Shown here: positions 1 to 9,089 of the stretch, one piece after another
Layout: each line of letters starts with the position of its first letter
Numbering within the stretch: position 1 is the stretch's first letter
NCBI GenBank assembly: GCA_963821815.1
Contig: CAWGFG010000006.1
Location: 744,001-808,000 of the forward strand
Source of the DNA: JASGTU01 sp963821815
GTDB taxonomy: Bacteria > Chloroflexota > Anaerolineae > Caldilineales > Caldilineaceae
Reading direction: 5' to 3'
DNA length: 64,000 nt
Translations under genes and position numbers: made by a program
The notes under the pieces: model-generated
What the model was told of the DNA's origin: nothing
What the model saw: the letters and a program-made list of their open reading frames with translations, nothing else
Databases searched by the model: none

Positions 1-1230
1 CACATGAAGGCCGCATACGGCGGTCGCGTTGTGCCGCACCAACGCTTCAATACCGCGAAATGGCTGCTCGACGATAGTGATTACCCCATCCGTCGCAACC
101 TCTTGATGACGCACTTATCGACGCTAAACGGTCCAGTAACCTCGACCAGCGATTTGCCCGGGCACCTAGATTTCGTCACCGCGCGCACGGAATTCTACAC
201 GGCCCCGACCGTTCTGCCGACCGTTGAGACCAGCAGCATAAAGCTTGACCTGCACCGGCGCGATTTCACCATCAATACGCTCGCCATCTGCCTAAATCCC
301 GATCACTGGGGGGAGTTGCTCGATTTCTACGGCGGCCTCAACGATCTACAAAAGAAATTGATTCAGGTGCTGCATAGCTTAAGCTTCGTGGATGATCCCA
401 CGCGCATCGTGCGCGCCGTGCGCTATGAACAGCGCTTCGGTTTCGCAATCGCGTCCCGCACCATGGAACTGCTCGTCGATGCGCTCCCGCTTCTAGATAG
501 AGTGAGCGGAGCGAGAATCAGACATGAGCTAGAACGCACACTACAAGAGGATAAACCTGAGCGACCGCTACTTCGTCTAGCCGAGCTTGGCGTTCTTCAA
601 CGTTTGGACGAGCATTTGACGGCTGATGGGTGGGTCGCAGCACGTTTTATGCGACTGCGGATGGAGCTTGCCAGGACCGGCGCTCCGCCTGCGCTGACGC
701 AAGAGCCTCTGGATCATCTATACTGGGGTTTGCTCTGCTTCCGCCTGCCGGAGGAAACGCATACCCATTTGCACGAAAGACTGGGTCTGCGCGGCGCTGT
801 GCAACATCTTACTAGCGAACTTTTCCGTATATACAGCAATTTACATGTTCTGGCGCGAGAGAATGCCTTGCCTAGCGAAATTGTGGCGGTGTTGGACAAG
901 TGTGGCGAAACAGCGGTCGCATTAGCTCGTGTGGCTTGTTTCGATCAGCCTATAGTTGTGAAATGGTTGTCACTCTACGAGACAGAGCTGAGCCAGCAAC
1001 GGCCAGCCATAGACGGCAGAACACTGCACCAGATGGGAATTCCGCCAGGGCCGCTGTATAGTAAGATACTGAAGCAGATTCGTAATGCAGTGCTCGATGG
1101 CATAATTCGCGGAGAAGAACAGGAAATGACCTTGGCGCGGCAGATCGCGTTCAAAGCCAGAGGAGGAGTTGATGCCTCGAGCGGGGAGTCACGGCTGCAA
1201 AACGAGACAAGCCAAGGCACAGTCAACTAA
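1..1230 (+). CDS. CCA-adding / poly(A) polymerase family protein, 3' part of gene
   Basis: Class II tRNA nucleotidyltransferase/poly(A) polymerase family, which adds CCA or A to tRNA 3' ends. The reading frame is already open at base 1, so the gene starts outside the window. Missing is the front of the nucleotidyltransferase head with its GG and DxD catalytic motifs. Visible are the rest of the head (YGGRVVPHQRF, then RRDFTINTLA), the DFYGGLNDLQ turn and the RNA-binding helix DDPTRIVRAVRYEQRFGF, followed by a helical C-terminal body of about 250 residues. The wording of the head and neck resembles the long bacterial proteins in which this enzyme is fused behind DHH and CBS domains, but that fusion would lie outside the window. 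The family is clear; CCA- versus A-adding specificity is not. Confidence 0.85.
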   Translation, partial: HMKAAYGGRVVPHQRFNTAKWLLDDSDYPIRRNLLMTHLSTLNGPVTSTSDLPGHLDFVTARTEFYTAPTVLPTVETSSIKLDLHRRDFTINTLAICLNPDHWGELLDFYGGLNDLQKKLIQVLHSLSFVDDPTRIVRAVRYEQRFGFAIASRTMELLVDALPLLDRVSGARIRHELERTLQEDKPERPLLRLAELGVLQRLDEHLTADGWVAARFMRLRMELARTGAPPALTQEPLDHLYWGLLCFRLPEETHTHLHERLGLRGAVQHLTSELFRIYSNLHVLARENALPSEIVAVLDKCGETAVALARVACFDQPIVVKWLSLYETELSQQRPAIDGRTLHQMGIPPGPLYSKILKQIRNAVLDGIIRGEEQEMTLARQIAFKARGGVDASSGESRLQNETSQGTVN

Positions 1231-1506
1231 AGTAAAGCAACGATTGCTGCAGGTTGACCTGCTGTGCATTTGCAGTTGGAATAGAGGCGTGGTGAGCTGC
1301 CCTATTCAGGCTGTGACAGAGGTATTGCCGGTAGACATGCGCACGTCGCCAATTCTCGCATTCTTTCGCTTGTTGTAGTTTATTATGTCGGCCATTTGCG
1401 TATGAGAAAACAGCGGCAAATTGAGATCAGTTTTCTGTTCGCATTTGCCTCTGATAGAATGTTAGTATGTTTTGCTCGCGAGTTTGCGTAGGATGGAGTC
1501 TGCACC

Positions 1507-1800
1507 ATGGGCCTGGAGTTCTGGGCTAACGTTTCTACAGTCTGGCTGGCATTACTCTGCTTCATTGGCGGGCTAATTCCGCTCGCCATCGCATTCTACG
1601 CCGTGAAGTATCTCCACATTGGACTTGAGAAGTCTCGCTCCGCCATGTGGACGGCGCAAAAGTATAGCGGTGTGATGCGCTCCAAAGCCGAAGAGTGGAG
1701 CGAAAAGGCAAGTGAACCCGTAATTGCGGCTGAGACCAAGGCAGTAGAGATCAACGAGACGATTCGCAATATTGCCGGAGATGGCGCCAAGCGTTCATGA
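1507..1800 (+). CDS. Small single-pass membrane protein, unknown function
   Basis: A 97-residue protein with one strongly hydrophobic segment at about residues 8-33 and a hydrophilic, charged helical tail rich in Ala, Glu and Lys. No family recognised. A GGAG sequence 8 bases before the ATG supports the start. The gene lies 48 bases before another tiny gene on the same strand, and the two are probably co-transcribed. The single anchor plus amphipathic tail is reminiscent of small DUF948-like envelope proteins, but I cannot support that assignment. Confidence 0.6.
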   Translation: MGLEFWANVSTVWLALLCFIGGLIPLAIAFYAVKYLHIGLEKSRSAMWTAQKYSGVMRSKAEEWSEKASEPVIAAETKAVEINETIRNIAGDGAKRS

Positions 1801-1848
1801 TGTGCGGCAATCAGAAGCTTCGGCACAAACTATTCGGGAGTCGAATGA

Positions 1849-2058
1849 ATGAGTCATCGCACTAAATCAATTATTATAGGTGTAACAGCCGGCGCACTAC
1901 TGGGCGCGGCATTCGCTTGGGTTGCCGGCGACGGCGCAGATAAAAACGATGAAGAATCGCATGCCCTATCTGCTCTGGGACCGGTAGACTACTTCCAATT
2001 GGCTATCAGTATTCTTACTTTGGCGCGCCAGTTTGGTGGAATGTTAAAGCGTGTCTAG
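1849..2058 (+). CDS. Tiny glycine-rich membrane-associated protein, unknown function
   Basis: A 69-residue protein. Residues 7-26 form a small-residue-rich hydrophobic helix (IIIGVTAGALLGAAFAWVAG) of the glycine-zipper type. An acidic stretch (GADKNDEES) and a second amphipathic helix end in LKRV. A second ATG 4 bases upstream is in another frame and stops quickly, so this start is preferred; a GGGAG lies about 9 bases before it. It follows the 97-residue membrane protein in the same direction and precedes the ferredoxin reductase gene. Function unknown. Confidence 0.5.
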   Translation: MSHRTKSIIIGVTAGALLGAAFAWVAGDGADKNDEESHALSALGPVDYFQLAISILTLARQFGGMLKRV

Positions 2059-2129
2059 AAGCAGGCTACCAACCGGACAAGAAAGAACAATCCAACCAAT
2101 ACTAAGCATCAGGTCCAGAAGGTTATTTT

Positions 2130-3536
2130 ATGCAAGATAGACCAGGTTCGACACTACGCCCACTTCGCATTGCAATTGTCGGGGCAGGTCCTTCCGGCTT
2201 CTATACGGCAGGTGCACTGTTCCAACAAACTGACTTCTCTGTCACGGTTGATATGTTTGATCGCCTGCCCTCACCTTTTGGCCTTGTTCGCTACGGAGTT
2301 GCTCCAGATCACCAAAAGATCAAATCTGTAACCAGGATCTATGATCGAACTGCGTCCGATCCGCGTTTCCGTTTCTTTGGCAATGTCCATCTCGGTGTGG
2401 ACATCACCCATGACGAACTAAAGGAGCGCTACGATCAGATCGTTTATGCGGTCGGCGCACAGTCCGACCGCCAGTTGGACATCCCCGGTGAAGATCTTCG
2501 CAACAGTCTGTCCGCAACCCAGTTCGTCGCCTGGTACAACGGTCATCAGGACCAAGCTGACTTGGACATCGACCTGGATTGCGATAGTGCTGTGGTCGTT
2601 GGCGTCGGCAATGTTGCTGCGGACGTGGCACGTATACTTGCGAAGTCCGATGAGGAATTAGCTACCACAGACATTGCCGATTATGCGTTGGAGAGGTTGC
2701 GCGAGAGTCGCATCAAGGATATCTATATCCTTGCCCGCCGCGGACCTGCTCAGGCAAAATTTACGCATCCTGAATTGCGCGAGCTCGGCGAACTTAATAT
2801 AGCAGAGCTCGTCGTACGCCCTGAGGATCTGATCCTGGATGAAGCCAGTCAGCAAGAGATCACGGAAAATCCGAGCATCGAGCGTATCATCTCGTCGCTG
2901 AATGAGTTGGCGGAGCGCGTCCCGCAAAACAAGGACCGACGAATTCACATGCGCTTTCTCGAGTCGCCGGTGGAAATCATAGCTGGCGAGAATGGCGAGG
3001 TCGCTGGTGTACGAGTCGAGAAGAACGAGCTTCATCAGGAAGAGAATGGCTATCTCAACGCGTACGGCACGGGCGAATTTGAGACCATTCCGGCCTGCCT
3101 GGTCCTACGTTCTGTAGGCTACCGCGGCGTGCCCTTGCCCGGTGTGCCATTCGACGAAAGGCGTGGCATTATCCCGAACGTTGATGGACGTGTCGTCACC
3201 GCAGATACGCATGAGGTTGTTCCAGGTGAGTACGTTGTTGGCTGGGCAAAGCGCGGCCCGTCCGGCGTTATCGGCACCAATAAGCCGGACGCGATCGCCA
3301 CGGCAAAATCTATGCTAGACGACGTGGCGACGACTAAACCGGCTCCGCTATCGGATCCCGACGAAATTGTGCAGTTGCTCAAGAGCCGCGACGTTCGTTA
3401 TGTATCCATCGAAGATTGGCGCATGCTGGACCGTCTTGAAGTGGCCAATGGCGCAATAAAGGGTCGTCCGAGGATTAAATTGACTCGGACGGAGGAGATG
3501 TTGATAGCGCTGAACGCCATCGCCGAATACTCGTAG
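2130..3536 (+). CDS. Ferredoxin/adrenodoxin-NADP+ reductase (FprA type)
   Basis: FAD- and NADP-binding oxidoreductase of the adrenodoxin reductase/FprA family, moving electrons between NADPH and ferredoxin in the cytoplasm. At 468 residues it has the normal family length. The N-terminal FAD site is visible as IVGAGPSGFYTAGAL (about residues 15-29), followed by DRLPSPFGLVRYGVAPDH, a family hallmark. The NADP site is VVVGVGNVAADVARIL (about 155-170). The C-terminal FAD-contacting loop is VVGWAKRGPSGVIGTNKPDA. It stands alone among its neighbours with no ferredoxin gene nearby, so its partner must be encoded elsewhere. The family assignment is secure; the physiological electron partner is unknown. 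Confidence 0.93.
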   Translation: MQDRPGSTLRPLRIAIVGAGPSGFYTAGALFQQTDFSVTVDMFDRLPSPFGLVRYGVAPDHQKIKSVTRIYDRTASDPRFRFFGNVHLGVDITHDELKERYDQIVYAVGAQSDRQLDIPGEDLRNSLSATQFVAWYNGHQDQADLDIDLDCDSAVVVGVGNVAADVARILAKSDEELATTDIADYALERLRESRIKDIYILARRGPAQAKFTHPELRELGELNIAELVVRPEDLILDEASQQEITENPSIERIISSLNELAERVPQNKDRRIHMRFLESPVEIIAGENGEVAGVRVEKNELHQEENGYLNAYGTGEFETIPACLVLRSVGYRGVPLPGVPFDERRGIIPNVDGRVVTADTHEVVPGEYVVGWAKRGPSGVIGTNKPDAIATAKSMLDDVATTKPAPLSDPDEIVQLLKSRDVRYVSIEDWRMLDRLEVANGAIKGRPRIKLTRTEEMLIALNAIAEYS

Positions 3537-3749
3537 GCTTCCGACTCGCCCGGTATCTGCGCATACTGCACATACTTCGCTTGATTGTTACTGTCTATCT
3601 GGTAGCCATTCAGAACGGTGCCACAAAGTATGGTGTCGTATGTTTCTGATCTCATTTCTGCATGTGTCTTGTTAGCGAAAGTATGACATCACATCACATA
3701 ACGTCAGCCGGGCAAGTCATCTCAGCCTTCATGGCGAAAGAACATCATC

Positions 3750-4769
3750 ATGCAGCAGACCAACGCGTCCATTCCCGATGAAACGCTGTCGTGGTTACTC
3801 GAGGAGAGTTCGCCGGGTGTTCGCTACCTAGCCTTAACGGAACTCTGCGGTGAGTTAAGCGATGACCACGCCGTGGAGAAAGTCCGTTCCGTCTGCTATA
3901 GCACTGGCGAGATTGCGCAGGTGCTGGACCACATGGAACCCGCAGGCTACTGGGTCCGCCCAGGACACGGCTATTGTCCCAAGTATCGAGGTACCGCATG
4001 GTCCCTAATCACGCTTTCGCAACTCGGCGCCAAGGCTGAGTACGATTCGAGAATCAGTACATCCTGCGAGTACTATCTCAATGTCAACATGTCCCCAGAT
4101 GGCAAGTTCACGTCCAACGGTTCGCCATCTGGAACCATCGACTGCCTGCAGGGCAATATGTGCGCAGCGCTGTCGATGCTGGGCTGCCACGATAAACGCC
4201 TCGAAGCCGCCTATGATTGGTTGGCAAGAAGCATCACAGGCGATGGTGTGGACACCTATTACAGCTATAAGTCAGGGCCGAAGTTCCTATGTGGTATCAA
4301 CAACGACCGCCCATGCGCATGGGGAGCGGTAAAGGCAGTGTTGGCTCTTGGTATGATTCCCGAAGAGCAGAGAACCGCTCAGGTCAAGAAAGCCATACAG
4401 AGTGGCATCGATTTCTTACTAGGCTCAGATCCAGCTACGGCAGAGTATCCGACGAAGGATGACAAGAAACCCAGCAGAAACTGGTGGAAGCTCGGCTTTC
4501 CAATGTATTACATTAGCGACGTCCTGCAGAACCTCGAAGCGCTGGTCTCAGTCGGATGCGGTAGCGATAACCGCATACAGAACGCGCTTGAACTCATCTG
4601 GAATAAAAGAGACGACCAAAACCGCTGGACGCTCGACTATGACTACGCCGGCAAGACTTGGATTGACGTCGGCGCAAAACGCCAGCCGAATAAGTGGGTT
4701 ACATTTCGTGTGGCGTCACTTTTCAATAAGGTTGAACGCAGCCAAACGCCAGTGCTGCAGAACAAGTAG
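3750..4769 (+). CDS. Terpenoid-cyclase-fold (alpha-alpha toroid) protein, function unknown
   Basis: A 339-residue soluble protein made of helical repeats resembling the squalene cyclase/prenyltransferase alpha-alpha toroid. Repeat-like signatures are YRGTAWSLITLSQLG, CLQGNMCAALSMLGC and RPCAWGAVKAVLALGMIP. The end reads like a recurring environmental family (KTWIDVGAKRQPNKWVTFRV). Homologues are often labelled nitrogen fixation protein NifH in databases. That label is misleading, because there is no P-loop or Fe-S cysteine pattern of nitrogenase reductase here. No signal peptide. Several Cys (CPKYRG, IDCLQG, FLCGIN, RPCAW) could be functional. No obvious operon partner; the gene stands 213 bases after the reductase gene. 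Confidence 0.7.
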   Translation: MQQTNASIPDETLSWLLEESSPGVRYLALTELCGELSDDHAVEKVRSVCYSTGEIAQVLDHMEPAGYWVRPGHGYCPKYRGTAWSLITLSQLGAKAEYDSRISTSCEYYLNVNMSPDGKFTSNGSPSGTIDCLQGNMCAALSMLGCHDKRLEAAYDWLARSITGDGVDTYYSYKSGPKFLCGINNDRPCAWGAVKAVLALGMIPEEQRTAQVKKAIQSGIDFLLGSDPATAEYPTKDDKKPSRNWWKLGFPMYYISDVLQNLEALVSVGCGSDNRIQNALELIWNKRDDQNRWTLDYDYAGKTWIDVGAKRQPNKWVTFRVASLFNKVERSQTPVLQNK

Positions 4770-5170
4770 CCAATGCTTTGAACGCTGCCGGAACAAGCTG
4801 CTGCTCCTGTGGTATCGCACCCATATTGGGAAAAGACGAGTCGCTCGCCCAGTGCTCTTTGCGTGAACTCGCTAAGAACTTAGCGTACCTACCGATGCAT
4901 TAACGTAATGATCGATAAATGAATAGGCGGAGAACGCATAACCGAGGGCGACGCAACCGTAACAATCGTACTGGAACCAAAAGGATCTGATCACGTGGGC
5001 TATTAAGATTGAAATGGGCCGTTCTTTCTGTACCAGATATTCGCTGACTTGAGTGACGCATACTTGAATGATATGCCCTGTATTATACTAATTTGGAACT
5101 GTTCAGTGCGTTAGGCTGTTACGCCCTATATTCCTTCTTTCACACAACTAAATACACGTAGGGGACAACG
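4770..5170 (+). other. Intergenic region upstream of the CAP-domain protein gene
   Basis: About 400 bases with no supportable gene. The AT-rich stretch near 5064-5089 (TTGAAT, then TATACT after only 14 bases) is a poor promoter candidate for the downstream secreted-protein gene. The bases just before 5171 (AGGGGAC) give a plausible ribosome binding site. Nothing else seen. Confidence 0.3.
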
Positions 5171-7051
5171 ATGCGCAAATCAACTCTTCTCTTTGCCCTG
5201 TCAACGTCAATTGTGGTTGCGTTACTCGTCCTGGTTCATTCTAGTGTCTTCGCGTTTGATCCGTCTTCGACCGAGATGGTGGTTGTCGAAAGCAGCTATC
5301 CCGCCGACCCGAACGCCGATACCCCTTGGACGGGTACAGGCGAGACTGTTTCAGTGCTGGAAGCTCAGTTCAACCGTGCACGAAGTATTGAGAACACGCA
5401 GTTGGGCGCTGTGGTTAAGCCACTAAAGTTTCCATCACAGGCGGAGTGGGATGCCAAAGACGATGGGCAGAAGATGCTATGGCTCATCAACAAGGAACGA
5501 ACGGACCGTCAGCTTGCCCCGCTTGCTGCAGTAGAGAAGAACGTGACGCAGGTCGCTTCCAGCTATGCGAGCTGGCTGCTTGCCAACAATGCGTGGGGAC
5601 ACAATGCGGACGGCAGAACACCGTATGAAAGACTGAACGCCAAAAACGCCATCGCTGACTGCCATGATTTTCTCGGCGTCTCGGAGAATCTCTACGTTAC
5701 CTTTTCCACGTACGATACACCAAACCGCATCGCGATTGAGCGGGCCGTCTACAGCTGGATGTACGACGATAGCACGTCCGATTGGGGTCATCGACACGCG
5801 CTGTTGTGGACGCCCTACACCGATAATAGCGGAACGGCTGGCGTAGAGGGATTTATCGGCGTTGGCCATGCGCGCGGCGCCTACACCTGTCCCTCGGATC
5901 CTTCGAAATTCCGCTGGCCCAACGCGGACATGATCGTGCTAAATCTGTTTGACCCCTGTGCGACGTGGCAATACGCTGCGCCGCCGACCATCACACCACC
6001 GCCTGCACCGAAACCGGCCCCAGCGCCGATTCCCATTCCGAACACGGCGAAAGTGTCTGGACAGGTGCACGGTCCCACATGGGTCACAATCGAGCAGCAG
6101 CCTTTTGAATATGATCCCAAGACTTTTCCAGGAAAGTGGGAAGTCTCTGATTCCGATGGAACCAAGAACGGCGAATACTACTGGGCTCTGGACAATTGTC
6201 ATCTAGAAGCTGACGGCGGCGGGTCAAATGGGATGGCAGTTGGCGGCGGAGAGAATGGCGAACAGTTTACCTCCTGCAAGGATAGATACCCCGATAACGT
6301 GCGCTCGTGGATGATCTATGGACCATTCAGTCTTGCAGATGCAATTCAAGCGGAGATGCGCGTCAAGGTTTGGGTCTATACGGAGCCGTATAAAGATGAA
6401 CTGTGCTTACTCGCATCTGTCGACAAGAAGTCGTTTCATGGTTCTTGTGTCTCTGGCAGCAGCACAACAACAGCGAACCCTTACGGCTGGGTTGAGGAGC
6501 TGCTGGATTTGAACCGCGTCTATTATCTCGGTAGTCTGCTGGGTAAAAGTAACGTCTACGTAGCGCTTGCCTTTGTGTCGAACGAGACCCTAAATCGCGA
6601 GTATCTTGGCGCCTTCGCCGATAATCTGGTGTTGAGAAAAGGTGTGATTGCATCTGGCGCTGAAGCCTCCGACTCAGCGGACAGCGATTCTGCCGCACCA
6701 CTAGCCGGCGTGCGCATCAGCGACGAGAATGGCAATTGGGTACTAACCGACGCGACTGGTGCCTTCACGTTGCCAAACTTGTCAAAAGGACGGCACCTGC
6801 TAACGGCGTCGAAAGACGGCCATACATTCTATCCGTCTAGCATGACCGTTGACCTGACCAACGGCGATGTTTCCTCCGCATCCTTTGTGGGAAGCGCCTC
6901 TGTGAGAAATATGTTATATGTGCCGGGCGTACGATACCAGACGCATGCTCAGCTTGCCAGTGTTCCTCTGGTAAAGACTGATGAGTCGTTTGAATTCACT
7001 TGTACGGTGGGCGGCTGTAGTCTGGAAGGGCCATTGACCACTGAAGATTAG
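5171..7051 (+). CDS. Secreted CAP/SCP-domain protein with carboxypeptidase-regulatory-like domain
   Basis: A 626-residue exported protein. Residues 1-29 form a signal peptide ending in SSVFA. A CAP (SCP/PR-1) domain covers about residues 95-265, with LINKERTDRQLAPL, ASWLLANNAWGHNADGRTPYERL, SENLYVTFST and WGHRHALLW, the usual His/Glu cavity residues. A proline-rich hinge (ITPPPAPKPAPAPIPIP, about 275-290) leads to a beta-rich middle domain holding several Cys. A carboxypeptidase-regulatory/CNA-B-like beta sandwich at about 515-575 (LAGVRISDENGNWVLTDATG) follows. Near the end is LYVPGVRY, a motif shared with the large surface protein at 37-41 kb. Probably cell-wall or surface located; CAP-domain function in bacteria is poorly defined. 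Monocistronic by spacing. Confidence 0.82.
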   Translation: MRKSTLLFALSTSIVVALLVLVHSSVFAFDPSSTEMVVVESSYPADPNADTPWTGTGETVSVLEAQFNRARSIENTQLGAVVKPLKFPSQAEWDAKDDGQKMLWLINKERTDRQLAPLAAVEKNVTQVASSYASWLLANNAWGHNADGRTPYERLNAKNAIADCHDFLGVSENLYVTFSTYDTPNRIAIERAVYSWMYDDSTSDWGHRHALLWTPYTDNSGTAGVEGFIGVGHARGAYTCPSDPSKFRWPNADMIVLNLFDPCATWQYAAPPTITPPPAPKPAPAPIPIPNTAKVSGQVHGPTWVTIEQQPFEYDPKTFPGKWEVSDSDGTKNGEYYWALDNCHLEADGGGSNGMAVGGGENGEQFTSCKDRYPDNVRSWMIYGPFSLADAIQAEMRVKVWVYTEPYKDELCLLASVDKKSFHGSCVSGSSTTTANPYGWVEELLDLNRVYYLGSLLGKSNVYVALAFVSNETLNREYLGAFADNLVLRKGVIASGAEASDSADSDSAAPLAGVRISDENGNWVLTDATGAFTLPNLSKGRHLLTASKDGHTFYPSSMTVDLTNGDVSSASFVGSASVRNMLYVPGVRYQTHAQLASVPLVKTDESFEFTCTVGGCSLEGPLTTED

Positions 7052-7087
7052 ACAGAGCACAATTCGTGACAGAGGTTTCCGGCTAGT

Positions 7088-7116
7088 TTGCCGCCTCCGG
7101 GACGGTACTTTATAAT
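7088..7116 (+). promoter_or_regulatory. Candidate sigma70-type promoter for the peptide ABC importer
   Basis: TTGCCG (7088-7093) is followed after exactly 17 bases by a perfect TATAAT (7111-7116), about 190 bases before the binding-protein start. The -10 matches consensus fully and the -35 in 4 of 6 positions. Assigned by pattern only. Confidence 0.4.
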
Positions 7117-7303
7117 CAGTGGGCACAGAGAATTCTCAGAGTCCTACGAACACAGTTTCTATACGTTCTCCACTAACAACTACTCGGCAACATTGTGACC
7201 CAACGTGAACCGGCGCTTGTTGCCTATAAGTCCACGGTTAGTTTGAACTAGCAAAGACGTGTTCATCATCATTCAACCAACCACTTATGAGAGGAGTGTA
7301 TCT

Positions 7304-9010
7304 ATGCACAAGCCCTATAGACACCTGTTGATCTTCGTATCTCTGCTTGCCCTCCTGGCCATCGTTACCGGCTGTGCGCCGACCGCGGCGCCAGCGCCTG
7401 GCGCAGATCAGACTGCCGCCCCTGAGGCTTCATCGAGTGAAGCGACTCCCGCCGAAGGTGCTGCCGGCACGTTCATCTTTGGCCGTGGAGGCGACTCGGT
7501 GCAGCTGGATCCGGCTGTGGTCACTGACGGTGAATCCTTCCGTGCGACCAATCAAGGTTGTGAATCGCTGCTAGCCTACGACAAGGAAACCACCAACGTC
7601 GTGCCCAGCCTGGCTGAAAGTTGGGAAGCCAGCGATGACGGTCTTGAGTGGACCTTTACCCTGCGTCAAGGCGTGAAATTCCAGGATGGAACTGACTTCA
7701 ATGCCGACGCGGTGGTTTTCAACTTTGAACGCTGGTGGGATCCGGAGAACCCGTATCACTTTGAGGAACAGACCTTTGAGTATTGGGACTACATGTGGAA
7801 TGGCTTCAAAGGCGATTCCGTGGTAACCAATATCGAGAAGGTAGATGACTACACGGTGAAGTTTACGCTAAGCGAGCCGCTGGCGCCGATCTTGTCCAAT
7901 ATGGCTATGCCTATGTTCTCTATCTCCAGCCCTGCCGCTATCGAAGAATACGGTGCAGACTATGGCACGCCCCAGGTGGGTTACGTCTGTACAGGCCCCT
8001 ACCAGTTTGAAGAGTGGGTTACTGGCGATCATATCACCTTGACCCGCTTCGAGGATTACTGGGGAGAAATCCCGGGTAACGTTGAGACTATTATCATCCG
8101 CACCATTCCAGACAATTCGGCTCGCTTCCTGGCTCTGCAGACCGGCGAAATTCAGGCTATGGAACAGGCCAACATCGAGGACCTAGGAACAGCCGAAAAC
8201 GCCGACGATCTGTACGTACTGACTCGCCCGGCCTTGAACACGGCGTACCTGGCCTTCAACTACCACGTCCAGGAATTCAACGATCCGCTGGTGCGTGAAG
8301 CAATCAATGCAGCCATCGATAAGAAGTCGATTGTCGAAGCGTTCTATGGCGGTTATGGTGAAGTTGCAACGAACTTCCTGCCTCCTCTGGTTTGGGGGCA
8401 CAATTTCAACTTACCGGAAGACACATATGATCCAGATAAGGCTGTAGAACTTCTGGCAGAAGCCGGTTTCCCGGACGGCTTGAGCGAAGTGACATTGGAC
8501 GACGGTTCCAAGATCCCGCTGACGCTCTATTACATGCCGATTGTGCGCTTCTATTATCCGGATCCTGAGGGCATCGCTCAGGCCATTGCAGCCCAACTCG
8601 CAGCGGTTGGTATCGATACGAAGCTGGAACTCGCCGGTGATTGGCCTACATACCTTGACTTGCGGCGAACCGGTGGACTAACAGGTCTCTATCAGTTGGG
8701 CTGGGGCGGCGACAACGGAGACCCAGACAACTTCCTCTGTTACTTCTTCTGTGGCACGACCGAACCCAAGGCATCTGAAGGCTTCTTCCAGTATCCCGAA
8801 CTGGATGCCCTGCTGACAGATGCGCGTTCTATATCTGATCAGGCTGAAAGAGAAGCTATGTATGAAGAGGCCGAGCAGATGCTCTATGATGATGTCGGAC
8901 GTATTTGGCTGGCCCACAATCGCACGCCGCTAGTCTTCCGCAGCGGAGTCTCCGGTTACATTCCTAACGCCGTATCGACCGATCTGTACAAGTACGTTTC
9001 AGTCGAATAG
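7304..9010 (+). CDS. Peptide/nickel-type ABC transporter substrate-binding lipoprotein (SBP_bac_5)
   Basis: Extracellular binding protein of the DppA/OppA family delivering oligopeptides or similar solutes to the two permeases encoded next. The start is set at 7304, where AGAGGAG lies 7 bases upstream. An in-frame ATG at 7259 would add a non-signal extension. The signal peptide ends in a lipobox (LLAIVTGC, Cys about residue 24), so the mature protein is a lipoprotein. A Thr/Pro/Ala/Glu linker leads to the family core: PSLAESWEASDDGLEWTFTL, GVKFQDGTDFNADAVVFNFE, and YMPIVRFYYPDPEGIAQAIA. It is 568 residues long, normal for cluster C binding proteins. A strong hairpin follows the stop codon. 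The ligand cannot be read from sequence. Confidence 0.92.
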   Translation: MHKPYRHLLIFVSLLALLAIVTGCAPTAAPAPGADQTAAPEASSSEATPAEGAAGTFIFGRGGDSVQLDPAVVTDGESFRATNQGCESLLAYDKETTNVVPSLAESWEASDDGLEWTFTLRQGVKFQDGTDFNADAVVFNFERWWDPENPYHFEEQTFEYWDYMWNGFKGDSVVTNIEKVDDYTVKFTLSEPLAPILSNMAMPMFSISSPAAIEEYGADYGTPQVGYVCTGPYQFEEWVTGDHITLTRFEDYWGEIPGNVETIIIRTIPDNSARFLALQTGEIQAMEQANIEDLGTAENADDLYVLTRPALNTAYLAFNYHVQEFNDPLVREAINAAIDKKSIVEAFYGGYGEVATNFLPPLVWGHNFNLPEDTYDPDKAVELLAEAGFPDGLSEVTLDDGSKIPLTLYYMPIVRFYYPDPEGIAQAIAAQLAAVGIDTKLELAGDWPTYLDLRRTGGLTGLYQLGWGGDNGDPDNFLCYFFCGTTEPKASEGFFQYPELDALLTDARSISDQAEREAMYEEAEQMLYDDVGRIWLAHNRTPLVFRSGVSGYIPNAVSTDLYKYVSVE

Positions 9011-9035
9011 CGGTTCTGACAAGTAAAATTCTTAT

Positions 9036-9065
9036 CCTCCGAGAGGCTAGACTGCCTCTCGGAGG
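9036..9065 (+). terminator. 12-bp stem hairpin between binding-protein and permease genes
   Basis: CCTCCGAGAGGC (9036-9047), a 6-base loop and GCCTCTCGGAGG (9054-9065) form a perfect 12-bp stem 25 bases after the binding-protein stop and 24 bases before the permease start. The right arm is followed by a pyrimidine-rich CTCTCTCTT rather than a U run. It is better read as a partial terminator or an mRNA 3'-end stabiliser, letting the binding protein be made in excess over the permeases, than as a full stop. Confidence 0.7.
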
Positions 9066-9089
9066 CTCTCTCTTCAAAGGATATATCGT

